Positions 13,536 through 22,084 of a DNA stretch of 64,000 nt are shown here, piece by piece (position 1 is the first letter of the stretch; the number at the start of each line of letters is the position of its first letter). Position numbers and translations under genes: made by a program. A model generated the notes under the pieces. It made no database searches. It saw only the letters and a program-made list of their open reading frames with translations, and was not told where the DNA came from. The stretch comes from Norana najaformis. Taxonomy: Eukaryota; Annelida; Clitellata; Crassiclitellata; Hormogastridae. The stretch covers positions 7,478,903-7,542,902 of the forward strand of contig OZ029919.1 in assembly GCA_964023275.1 (NCBI GenBank), written 5' to 3'.

Positions 13536-16500
13536 GAGAGAGAGAGAATGCGATAGACGGAGAGAAATAGAGCCAAAGAGAGATCGAATGGCGTGTTACA
13601 TACTGAAGCGAGTGAGCGAGCGAGCGAGAGAGCGAATGGGTAAGTGAGTGGGTGAGTTGGTGAGCGAGCGAGTGAGTATGAGTGAGGCACCTGGTGCGTT
13701 AGTAAGTAGTCAGCGAAGCAGTGAGTTTACGAGTGAGCGAGTGAACAAGTGAGTCAATAAGTCAATTAATCAATGAGTGACTAACACTGCAAGATGGAGG
13801 AGCAACGCAAGCACACTGAGGACATTCTCCAGGTGGGTAAATCATCTGGCAATATTCTGCAGGGCAGTCGAAGTCCAGTTTGCAAACTTTGGACCCTATG
13901 GAGGTATAGATACATGCAATTAAATACCACAAATCAACGCAGTACAGGAAGCCCCTTGTCACAAAATTTTCTTTGTAGATGCTTGCATCCCAGCAGTTTA
14001 GGGGTTTGATTTGCAGTTGCAATGTTTTAATCATCCTTGTGTTTCCATCAAGTGAATTTCATAAACTAGGTCTACATTGCATACAAGAAAAAACGATCCC
14101 TCATATTATTGTTAAATTAACTATCAAAATATTTACAAAACTAGCATCACAGCGATGTCATTTATAAAAAATACCTTTGCAAAACGGAATCTAACGAAGA
14201 ATCAAAACGGTTATACTTCTGCGACAAAGGAAACTGTATGAAGCAAAACGTTTCGAACACAAATTATAGTTAAAATCTAGTTAAATTAAATATGTAACCA
14301 ATGAACAACACCTCTTCTAGTTTTGATTAAACTTGCACAGTAATATCCATTAGTAATTGGAATAATTCAAGTGGTTCTTTTTTTTCGTTTCCAATGTAAG
14401 CACCCAACAATCTCATTCACCTCTGAACTAGGAGGGAAGAAGGAAGGCCGGAAAGTCTTAATGCCCAGAGTAATAATGCTTAGATGATGTTGCTTACTGA
14501 ATTATTGATGATTTGCAAGGCTGTACCGTTTATTGGGACGCATATTGGCACCGGAAAACAAGGACTTTTAACGCATACAACTTCTTCAAGGACACACTTC
14601 TCATTCTTCTTGCACTGGATATCCTACAAAATAAATAACTGCATCCGATTTTCTCTCAGTCAATTAATTCATCTGTCTGTCTACATATGTTAACTGTCTG
14701 TTTGTCTGCTATTCTTAGTACTCGCGTGTCTTGATTAATTGAAATTGACACGACATGCGAATATGGAGGCTGAACAGCATGCAATCTTCAGGTACGACTT
14801 TCGTTGCAGAGAGTTCGTCATCTTTCGTGCATTCCATGCCGCTACCCCAAAAAATATAATCAATTTCCAACCTTTCTTCGAATCTCTTTTACTTTCTCAA
14901 TCTTCAAGAAGCGCCTCAGAACATATTATTTCTACCATCTGGTGGCTTTTCAACCGCGGCTCAGATTCGCATTTCTATGTAACTTTGTGCGCGTTACAAA
15001 TTTTCTTATTTCAACCCCAACAGCAACGTCATTCATGTATGTTGAAGATAAGGTAAGAATATGACAATATTCCCACATGGGCTTCTTATGTCCTACATCA
15101 TATTCTACACCGCCACTAACTCCCATTCCCCCACCACAACTACTACGAATAATAGGCCTACTAATAAGTAAGTAAGTAATGTGTTATATTCATTTTTTTG
15201 CGCGATAAACGCTCTCAAATGACAATGAACAATGACAAGAGTAACAGTGAACTAACTACTTCATAGACTATAGCAGTACAGAATGTAAAAGTAGCAATAG
15301 GAACAATGAAACCGTCATTACAATATAGGTTTAACAGTCATTTAAATAAGCGACAGCAGTAGGAATCAAACGTAGGTATTTGTACGTTTAATATTTTTAT
15401 TTCTGCAGTGACCAAATGGTTTTCGTTATCAAATTATGTAACGAAGAAGAGCACTGAAGATCAATGAACTGTTACACGTAAACTTTAACTATAGTCCGAA
15501 GTCTTCTCTAAAGACAATTTTTAATTGTATGCAGCCATATAGTTACCGTTGTGGGGTCAAATTTGAATTATTAGAACCTGCTAAATTCAATCCTTACTTT
15601 TTCGTTAAAACAATTTCTAACTGTATGTGAACAGATAGCTATTGCTGATGGGTCGAGTTCAAGTTAGAGGAGTCTGCATGTTGACTTCAGACCAATCAGA
15701 TAGCGGTTGGGCAATGAGGCAATTGGCCCACTCTTCTAACTCTTGCTACTTCAAAGATTGAATTATCATGGGCCTTAGTATTATCGAAGTAAATGTAAAT
15801 GGACATGGTTTTATATAGCGACCGTATGGCCTCGACCATGCTCATTTTTCAATGAATTTATCGGGTGGGATCCTTCACCACAGCTGCCCGTTTGAAAATG
15901 GCGTATACCTTGTTACCTTATTAGCGTTAAATTCATTTCAAAATTAAATATAACTACAGAAGTTACCATTTGAAATCTGAAAAATCTTTCAATCTTGGCA
16001 ATACAAAATCTCGTTTCACAAATTAATGTCTTCTTGTTAGCTGTTGCAAGTTCTTTAGTCAGTGCAAAACGTTTTTCCAATATAACCAATTACAGATTTA
16101 ATTGCTTATAGTCAATGCTGATTTCCGAGACAGATAAAAGTCGTTTAATGGAGAAAGACAGTGGAAGGTAATCATCAACAAACCTTATGTCGCCACCAAT
16201 ATAATAGCCATCGAACCATTTGAACTTGTTCTCTACTGCAAATTGAAAGTTGGCAACTCAACTTTTAAGTGGCATAAAATGGCGCTATACAAATGTATTA
16301 CTACATGCATGAATGCACATATAGATACATAAATGCATGAATACATACATACATACACACGATTTTTGAACTTGTCACTTCACTATTCGAGAGTATATAA
16401 CTGGACCTCTCAAGAATTAATTATTTCTTGGACTGAGTGCAGGTAAACTTGTTTCCTCTACTCCGCTTCATGACTGAAATGTCCCTCTTCTATGATTAAG

Positions 16501-17100
16501 TAAGGAGCCAAATTTTAGTTGTAATGTATTCAGTGCATTGTGCAGCTGTAGCGCCCATGCAGCAGAGCATGAAATAGTTGAATATAGCATATAGGGGACA
16601 TCTGCTTATCATTGTTAATCGTAATCCTTATCGTAATTGCACATTTATATAGCACCTCTTCAAGAAAATTACTCAGAAGTGATCTCGAGCTGATAACACA
16701 AGACCACGATCAAATAGAATGGTCTTCAATCGCGGGCGAATTGAGGCAGAGAAAGAGCATGAAGTTCATATCAGGGGTCGCATGGCAGACTGCTCCAGAG
16801 TGGCGAAGCTACATTGTTGCATTCTGGAGTAAGGGACGGTGGAACAACCAGAACACCTTGTGCTGCGGAATGAAGAGATCTACGGCCAGGGACAGATGAA
16901 ACTGAAACACTTAGTTACCTAAGACGGTGGAGCACAACTGGTCAGGCAGTTACGAATCATTAAGAGATCTTAACCTCAATGCGCCTTCACATAAGAAACC
17001 AATGTAGCACATCCCGTAAATAAGTAGAAACATGATCAAACTTTGGAATCCTACCGAATAACCGAGCCGCAGCGTTTAAGACAGATTGAAGTTGCCTAGT

Positions 17101-17162
<62 letters not shown>

Positions 17163-19755
17163 TACCTGAATAGATGGCGTTACCATAGTTGATCACAGTA
17201 CATATGAATGCGTGCATCAGAGAAGCAGCTTTAAGAGAGAGCAAGTGATGGCGTATAGTGTGGATCTGGCACCAATAATAAAAGCATGTTTACTTACTGT
17301 CTTCACATGCTCAGAGAAGGTCAATTCTTGGTCGTAGGTCAAACCCAGGTAAGGCACAGAAGTAGAAAGAAAGCAGAAGATAAATTGGAGATTGCACGAT
17401 AATTAGCCACGTCATCAGCATCCAAACTCCGGAGTTTGAGTGAAGACAAAATAATCGCTCGTTTTTAGGAAGCGGAAAGGGACTGGTGTTAAACAACAAT
17501 ACGAGAAAAGGCAAAAATCATCACAAAATGCTTAACTAAGAATGGTGGCAATGGGTCCCATTCGCAGGAATTCGATAACAATGACAGCAGGAGTTGGAGG
17601 GAAGGTCGGCGGTGAAGCGCATTCAGTGGAGCGCCCGACCGATTCGATCTTTTCTGAACTAGGAGGGAAGAAGGAAGTAAAATAGTCTGTGGCTGTAAAT
17701 GATTTAATGTCCTTATATAACAATAAAATATTATGATTTGTTAATGTAGGCTAGAGTTCTGAACAAAGTCTACTCCAAGAACAGCAAGGCCAAAATCGAG
17801 TAAAATGAGTTCATGTTGACATATGAAACTGCCGTTTGGATGACGCAGAGTTAATTTTTGGATGATCATAGTGTTCACTCGAGAGTTGAAGATTGCACCT
17901 CATTTTCAAGAACGTGAACATCGGCAGAGAGAACAATTGACATGATCCATGTGAATCACAAACCAATGAACCGACCGACCTACCCACCCACTAACTTCAC
18001 TCACCTTGCATAATGTGGGACAGACACATTCTGGGCAAGCTCCATCGTCAGTCAGTTCGCAACCTTTTGCACAGCGAACTTCAGGACAACCTGGTTCTAT
18101 GGTCGGAATGCTGACACCTAAACCAAAATCATATAATTTGCATGCTTCTAATACCTAATATTTACTTATATTTTATATTAACAGTATTCTAACTATTACA
18201 CTGCCATTTATGGGGGGCTGTAGCCGATTGGATAAAACGCTTTGCTTGTAACTTGGAGAGTACGGGTTCGAGCCTCTTCTGAGATGTGTAGGGACCTTGA
18301 GCAAGTCCTTCATTCACAGCTGTTCAGAGCAAATCGATTGATGCTTAGTCATTAGATAGTGGCGTTTAAAATGTATTAATAACCAAATGTAGTCTTGTGC
18401 TGTTTAGCCTATAGACTGGTCTTACGCTTAAGTAGTGTGTTATAATCCGTTTAAGCCGATTAGAAGACACTCATCACGAGAGCCTGCCCAAGCCAGTGTG
18501 TCAGATGGATGACACGTTAATTGCAGCTGGACATCATCGATATACCGATGAACCCGGGCTCCAAGGGCGCAAATGATATTAGTCAGATCGGCTGCATAAC
18601 AGATGCTCAGAAGCAGCCCGAGGAGAGCCTTGAGGAGCACCGATTGTACAAGGTGTCCTTAAACAATCGTAGAATCATTTTTAAACAGTCCAATTTATTT
18701 ATTTGAAACATTTATTATGCAGCTCAGATTCAGATTTAAGTGAGTAAAGCTGAATGTCAGGTACGGATGAATGTTCGCTAAGGGCCAAGACGGAGTCCTA
18801 CATAAGCCAGAGGAAATGGTGGATCTTAACAAGCCCGTTTTAAATGTGGATAGCAAGTGAGCAAGTCGGACCATTTGTAGCAGATGCATAATTGCTCATC
18901 CTCTCTTAAAATGAATAAAATTTGATATTCGCAAATTTTATAAGTTTTACAGCATTTACATGTATATTGAAAAGCAGATTGTAATTAATTCGTCTATGTT
19001 TCTCACCTACAGATCCAAATGCAGATACGTTTGCTGCGTTCAGGTAAGTTTCTCAAGTTAAGGTAAAAGCAGGTAAGATATCGTGTTCAACTAAATGTTA
19101 ATGATACGGTCATGGGAGAGGGTTAGTTTAAGTTTTCAAACACCTGGACAAGGCATATGGGCATAGCTCAATCAGACATATATATATTATATATATATGT
19201 TTATATATAATGCTCTACTTATTGCAATCCAACAGCTGGAAATATCTGTGGACCTAATAAGATAATATGTAGACCCAATGCATTTCATTCCGACAACCGG
19301 AAGCAGACATAGCTCAGTGCACGGCTTCAGATATAAACAGCTTTATACTGACTTGCATTTTCATGTACACTATACAAGAATCCTGATCCGCCTTCGGTGA
19401 CTGGAAGAATTCTGTGATGTCGATCACGTTGAAGAAATCCAAAACGTGATCAAACTGCTGCTGCTCATTATGAATGGCTTAGAGTTCAGAAAATATTCGT
19501 GAGTTGATTCATACTCAGATGATGCTCTGAGAACAGAAGAAGGTATCTTGGTACTGTCCTCTCTGTGCTCACGTACAGTTCAGCATGATCGATATAAGAG
19601 GTAACACATTAAATCAGCAAAGTGCAGGCCTATGTCTCCTCATTACTAAAAGGATTTTTCGAAAACTAAACTGTTACGGAACTATACTAACCATATGATG
19701 TCGTAGCTTGGACGATAATCAAAGTAATCGCCAGCGTATAAACAGGCAAATCCAT
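3650..19755 (-). CDS. Gene 1: secreted modular antistasin-like cysteine-rich protein, 14 coding exons
   Basis: Gene model joined from exons that I translated individually. The order is signal peptide, then B-A-B-A-B-A-B-A-B-A-B-A, then a terminal antistasin-type exon with stop. Every junction has AG/GT borders and the phases fit (signal exon ends in phase 1; B exons run 1 to 0; A exons run 0 to 1). The predicted product is about 467 aa, secreted, with no membrane segment after the signal peptide. By family, B and terminal modules resemble antistasin-type serine protease inhibitor motifs; inhibition is inferred, not shown. Its signal peptide differs from those of genes 2-4, so it is the most diverged paralog. 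Introns hold LINE relics near 6.4, 7.4-8.8, 14.8, 16.6-17.4 and 18.5 kb and a SINE at 18.2 kb. One A exon at 8.84-8.89 kb is broken and is left out of the model. Expression and exact splicing are unproven. Confidence 0.78.
4355..4400. repeat. (GACA)n microsatellite
   Basis: About ten GACA units in the last intron of gene 1. Confidence 0.9.
4658..4754 (-). CDS. Gene 1 exon 13: A module
   Basis: Phase 0 acceptor TTGTAG, donor G/GTAATT; 32 residues with core GYVCVLLNVTC and KPCFPQPACIP. All five cysteines are kept. Confidence 0.82.
4850..5660. other. Unassigned insertion-like block in gene 1 intron
   Basis: A stretch with no counterpart in the other unit introns. It has TATAAATAG-like strings near 5422 and 5224 and several direct and inverted short words (GATCGATCGA, TCGAACGA). 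It could be a solo LTR or other element, but I could not find convincing ends. Confidence 0.3.
5974..6083 (-). CDS. Gene 1 exon 12: B module
   Basis: Acceptor CTCTTGCAG, donor GAG/GTTAGA; 36 residues: a Thr/Pro lead, CRPVKCLPSC, then GGCQTCVCPPTCE. Confidence 0.82.
6395..6655 (+). mobile_element. LINE 3' end with (TTGTA)n tail
   Basis: The plus frame 6435-6620 ends VAGPAEWNSLPESIRRCSS, then KLKLKTHLFSQYYN and stop, a textbook non-LTR reverse-transcriptase C-terminus, followed by TTGTATTGTATTGTATTATA. Confidence 0.78.
6922..7018 (-). CDS. Gene 1 exon 11: A module
   Basis: Phase 0 acceptor TTGTAG, phase 1 donor A/GTAAGG; 32 residues with core GYECILQTVVC and APCFPQPICVP. Confidence 0.82.
7440..8660 (-). 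mobile_element. CR1/L2-like LINE fragment (family C)
   Basis: The minus strand reads LRKGHSTETALLRLI, then VLLKALLGLLLSICYAGDLS, YADDVQLQLTCHPSDTLA, NRLRLN.TELIWLGTKQ, and finally GPAFWNSLPFNI: reverse-transcriptase motifs in order, broken by stops and frameshifts. It occupies the place of a missing B exon of gene 1. Confidence 0.8.
8640..8836 (+). mobile_element. LINE reverse-transcriptase fragment (plus strand)
   Basis: SDNSLDSNLYADDTQLFPSL contains the YADD catalytic box. It abuts the broken A exon of gene 1 at 8837 and lies head-on to the family C fragment. Confidence 0.72.
8837..8892 (-). pseudogene. Broken A-module exon of gene 1
   Basis: The minus strand reads ALVNVTCVR just as intact A exons do, and an AG acceptor sits at the expected place. 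However, one base is missing near the 5' side, the first conserved Cys is Trp, and homology stops where a LINE reverse-transcriptase fragment begins. The second half and the donor are gone, and the partner B exon is absent. Skipping this pair keeps the gene 1 reading frame. Confidence 0.7.
9181..9262. repeat. (CTT)n then (CTC)n microsatellite
   Basis: About 17 CTT/TTC units followed by CCT units. It gives false Lys/Arg-rich reading frames on the minus strand. Confidence 0.95.
9475..9584 (-). CDS. Gene 1 exon 10: B module
   Basis: Acceptor TTTTTAG, donor CAG/GTATGA; 36 residues: CPKIPCLDPC, then a nine-residue loop lacking the usual GPDG, then CPICACPPTCQ. Confidence 0.8.
9905..10004 (-). CDS. 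Gene 1 exon 9: A module
   Basis: 33 residues, phases 0 to 1, with core GYECQLVNVTC and SPCFPQPTCVP. It is one codon longer than exon 7 because of a run of eight A bases just before the GTAAGT donor. Confidence 0.82.
10255..10565. repeat. TACA/TATG microsatellite
   Basis: Long run of TACATACA and related units in the intron, repeated at 11626-11936 by the tandem duplication. Confidence 0.9.
11014..11120 (-). CDS. Gene 1 exon 8: B module (duplicated unit, downstream copy)
   Basis: Same borders and length as exon 6, 1371 bp away. Core GPDGCPICDCPSTCD with all seven cysteines. Confidence 0.82.
11280..11376 (-). CDS. Gene 1 exon 7: A module (duplicated unit)
   Basis: Phase 0 acceptor TTGTAG, donor A/GTAAGC; 32 residues with core GYECQLVNVTCV and PPCFPQPRCVP. 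The first half is identical to exon 9 and the second half differs, so the duplication breakpoint lies inside this exon. Confidence 0.82.
11321..12521. repeat. Tandem duplication in gene 1, upstream copy
   Basis: Partner of 9950-11150. Homology ends just inside the intron beyond exon 6 (AAAATATAAAATTTTCC against AAAATACCAAATTTTCC, then unrelated). Confidence 0.93.
12385..12491 (-). CDS. Gene 1 exon 6: B module (duplicated unit, upstream copy)
   Basis: Acceptor TTGCAG, donor GAT/GTAAGT; 35 residues starting TTTIKPCPKIKCLPTC and ending CPICDCPSTCD. It is the partner of exon 8 in the 1.37 kb tandem duplication and differs from it by one residue (R for G before PDGC). Confidence 0.82.
12525..13125. 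other. Intron 5 of gene 1
   Basis: No module exon or recognised element. At 12890-12970 it holds short repeats of CTCATTCTAACA-like words. Otherwise nothing seen. Confidence 0.4.
13129..13225 (-). CDS. Gene 1 exon 5: A module
   Basis: Phase 0 acceptor TTATAG and phase 1 donor G/GTAGGA; 32 residues with five cysteines and the core PPCYPQPVCV (the usual FP is YP here). Confidence 0.8.
13481..13760. repeat. (GA)n/(GACA)n and GAGC/GAGT simple repeats
   Basis: GAGA runs, seven CAGA units and a degenerate GAGTGAGC array in intron 4 of gene 1. Adjacent open frames on both strands are repeat artefacts. Confidence 0.9.
13786..13895 (-). CDS. Gene 1 exon 4: B module, divergent
   Basis: Phase 1 acceptor and phase 0 donor AGT/GTTAGT; 36 residues. 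Seven cysteines, but the first two are five apart and the last spacer is five, so it departs from the other B modules. Core PGECPQCACV. Confidence 0.75.
14527..14623 (-). CDS. Gene 1 exon 3: A module
   Basis: Phase 0 acceptor TTTTGTAG and phase 1 donor G/GTACAG; 32 residues. Five cysteines spaced C-x5-C-x6-C-x4-C-x5-C, with the family core EKCVLEEVVC followed by PCFPVPICVP. I know no named domain with exactly this pattern. Confidence 0.8.
14790..15015 (+). mobile_element. Probable LINE C-terminal relic
   Basis: Across frameshifts the plus strand reads FRAFHAATPK then FSIFKKRLRTYYF, like the ends of other LINE ORFs here (AxPxxWNxLP, then FKxxLKTxLF). Confidence 0.5.
15060..16600. other. Large part of intron 2 of gene 1
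   Basis: A+T-rich, no exon-like motif, no clear repeat apart from short TACA runs at 16300-16360. Nothing recognised. Confidence 0.4.
16605..17420 (-). mobile_element. CR1-like LINE fragment (family B) split by a (GA)n run
   Basis: The minus strand reads SLMHAFICTVINYGNAIYSG, then RQLQSVLNAAARLFGRIPKF and YLRDVLHWF, typical of reverse-transcriptase C-termini. A CT/GA microsatellite (17107-17160) sits in the middle. The 3' side has ATTACGATAAGGATTACGAT as a degraded tail near 16612-16640. Confidence 0.75.
17107..17162. repeat. (GA)n microsatellite
   Basis: About 27 GA units inside the LINE relic. Confidence 0.95.
18005..18117 (-). CDS. Gene 1 exon 2: B module (antistasin-like)
   Basis: Phase 1 acceptor TTTAG and phase 0 donor AAG/GTGAGT. 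It encodes 37 residues with the motif CPEVRCAKGC, then GACPECVC and a final Cys, matching the C-x4-C-x3-C-x7-C-x2-C-x-C-x3-C half-antistasin pattern. Confidence 0.8.
18211..18375 (+). mobile_element. tRNA-derived SINE
   Basis: TAGCCGATTGG (18221-18231) fits a tRNA A box and GGTTCGAGCC (18265-18274) a B box, 34 bp apart. The body (CCTTGAGCAAGTCCTT, then ATCGATTGATGCTTAGTC) recurs at 41.52-41.66 kb. Confidence 0.75.
18455..18662 (-). mobile_element. LINE family C, short copy
   Basis: Nearly identical to 8110-8320 over about 200 bp (VLLKALLGLLLSICYA in a shifted start, then VQLQLTCHPSDTLAWAG). The YADD box is YIDD here. Confidence 0.8.
19692..19755 (-). CDS. Gene 1 exon 1: signal peptide
   Basis: ATG at 19755 opens a 21-codon hydrophobic leader (MDLPVYTLAITLIIVQATTS) ending in phase 1 before a GTTAGT donor. 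Joining to the next exon restores a Gly codon. No TATA box or 5'UTR intron like those of genes 2-4 is evident upstream. Confidence 0.75.
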
Positions 19756-20880
19756 CGCGAATGGTTTCAACGAATATTTGGATATTTTCACTTCAGTTTT
19801 TCAGTTTTATTTCTGTACTAAACGAAAATAAACGAGCAAAAGGAAAGGAAAGGTAATTAAGACAATAATAAATAAACCTAAATTTCGTCAGTTATAGTGT
19901 CGGTTTTTAAGACAAATGGATTTATTCTGGACCATCCCTCTCAATACTGCATCTAAAAGCTTCAGAAGGCAAACGTGACCAATCTAATTCAGTAAGAAGG
20001 AAAAAGCCCATCCGCAGGCAAATTTTTCACAAAAATGGAAGATAAACAACAAGTAAAATCATACCGCACAAAATTTGGCTACTGTAAGATGCCAGTAGAA
20101 AAAGTCTAATACAAAATACTGTAGAAGAAATGTAATATTATTCTTAATTCTTATTCTTAAAACTCGTACCTCTGACGAGTAATTAAGCAAGCATCTGAAT
20201 TTAAAGACACTGTTATTGATTTCTTTCTTAATATTAATTTGAAACGGACTCAACAGCTTGTGTCACAATTTGGTTTTCCGTCAATAAGAGTTTTAAAATA
20301 ATTGTGAAACATTTACACTGAAAAGAGCAATTTGTTTCTCGTGTGGCAGATGGAAAATATACGTATATGCAGGCACGTCACAATTTAAATTTCAAACTAT
20401 TTGTTAGGCAGTGTGCACTTCTAAAACTATTTGACATTTAGAAAGCTGTCAATAATCGTGTTTCGATGACATGACTCATTTGCACAATTGATTAAGTATT
20501 CACAATAGGCTTAAGTAAATTCTGAAGACGATTCGTAGCATTTGAAGTAAGTAAGTAAGTAAGTAAATAATGTATTTGCTAACATGCCATATGCCCTTCG
20601 ACTGAACTAGGAGTCGTAGGTGTGGCTGGGTCATAGCGGTAAGACAACAAAGGCAAGACGATACAAATACGTCTTAAGCCGCTTGACCTCTTTATGCAAA
20701 GTAGTAAAATACGCAGTCTCAAGCCAACATGCTCAAGTGGGTACCAAACGTAACTCGGAAGGGTGACTTTTTGGGTTCTATAAGAACCAGATCGGATGTA
20801 GAGATTTCTAAGCCTGTATGTCATTGTGAGCCTACGACAGGCCGAACACAGCGCTATATAAATTAAGGTTGCTAAAAATA
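19756..20880. other. Upstream region of gene 1
   Basis: No exon or repeat recognised apart from a GTAA run near 20550. The promoter of gene 1 must lie here or further, but no TATA box at a convincing distance was found. Confidence 0.35.
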
Positions 20881-20884
20881 TTAA

Positions 20885-21971
20885 GTTACCCGAAAGTATG
20901 TTGTTTTATTTGCATGTTGTTACAAAGATAATGGATTTGCTAATTACACTTTGATTAAATTAACATTGCATTGCATTTTTTGTACAAAAATATATGTGGT
21001 TTTTAACGAAGGATTTAAATAAGTTTCAGTGCTTTTAATATATAGCATCGCAACATAATTAAGTAAAAATGAATAATACAGTATTTAAAGTAAAGTACAG
21101 GCCACCTATATAAATAGTTCCGCTAACGCAGAATTGAATGTTAGTTAGTGAAGGCATTCTAAGATAATAAAATAAGCAAATAAATGAGAAAGCGGTGTTA
21201 CTTGCTAGACCTACCATTGCATATCTTAATATATTTGTGGTTAGATTGAAGCATTCGTAATCGTAATCTCGAGATTTTTACAGCGCCCAACGACAGCCAA
21301 GTCGCGGGAATCAGCTTATTCACAGGCACTCAGTCAAAACAAAACCGATAGGCAAAGGGTTCGGATCCAGGAGTCAGGCAGTCAGACAGTCGGACGGCTA
21401 CGGTGGATGGTGTTTGAAATTGAAGGAGAAGAGAGATAAGGGGAAAAGGAAGACTCAGGAAAAGATTTTTGGAAAAGAAATGTTTTAAGTTTTGAGTGAA
21501 TGGCCAGCGAGGAAACTGAAAGAGGTGAAGTCTTGGTGAGTTCGTATAATGGATCAGATAATTGTTGTAATTCTGGCAGGATTTTATTCCAGAGTGGTGG
21601 GGCAGCTATGTCTATGGAGCGATTTTCAAGTTTTAAGGATGAGGTGACGGGAGGGGAAGTTTCAGGACAGACGAGGGGCATTCATTGTCCTTTAGTGAAC
21701 TGGTGTTGGATTAAAACAAATAAGTACTTGGATCGTGTGTCGTTTTTGGCTTATGCTTTACGTAGTAAACGATTGCATAAAAACATTATAACTAATTAGG
21801 CAACCCAACAATTACAATTACGATATGGCTTCCTTTGGTTGTGCTATTACCACATTAAAACATTAAAACCTACACAGTTGACTACATGCATTGTTTCTAT
21901 GCGTCTAAGACGTTCGGGTTATGTGACGTAGACCATCGGCTTTTCCAATGACCTGATCTTCAAGCTGCATT
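20885..21971 (-). other. Conserved 3' flank of gene 2
   Basis: CTAATTACA, ATATATGTGGTTTTTAA and AACAAATAAGTACTTGGATC recur in order at 35.67-36.29, 43.23-43.94 and 62.27-62.96 kb below the other stop codons. It could be 3'UTR or just part of the duplicated block. In gene 2 it is split by a LINE. Confidence 0.6.
21255..21700 (-). mobile_element. LINE family A, 3' end copy
   Basis: The minus strand frame 21681-21382 reads SIDIAAPPLWNKILPELQQL, SYELTKTSPL-like, then FHSKLKTFLF-like, ending SISNTIHRSRPTV. Its tail (ATTACGATTACGA) is at 21257-21270. It splits the conserved 3' flank of gene 2. Confidence 0.8.
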
Positions 21972-22084
21972 TTAAGCCTGCGGTTGTTCAACGCATTCGC
22001 AGAGTGAACATCCGTTTTCATCCGTCTTGATACCGTACGCGCACCGAATATACATACATTGATCCTGGTCAGGGCAAGAAGACT
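21972..22084 (-). CDS. Gene 2 exon 8: terminal antistasin-type exon with stop
   Basis: Acceptor GTTGTAG in phase 1, TAA at 21974-21972; 36 residues. CAYGIKTDENGCSLCEC is a good antistasin C-terminal motif. It is nearly identical to the gene 4 terminal exon. Confidence 0.84.

Noticed and set aside
18211-18285. Functional tRNA gene
   Set aside because: A and B boxes are present but the body does not fold as a tRNA by eye and continues into a repeated SINE body.
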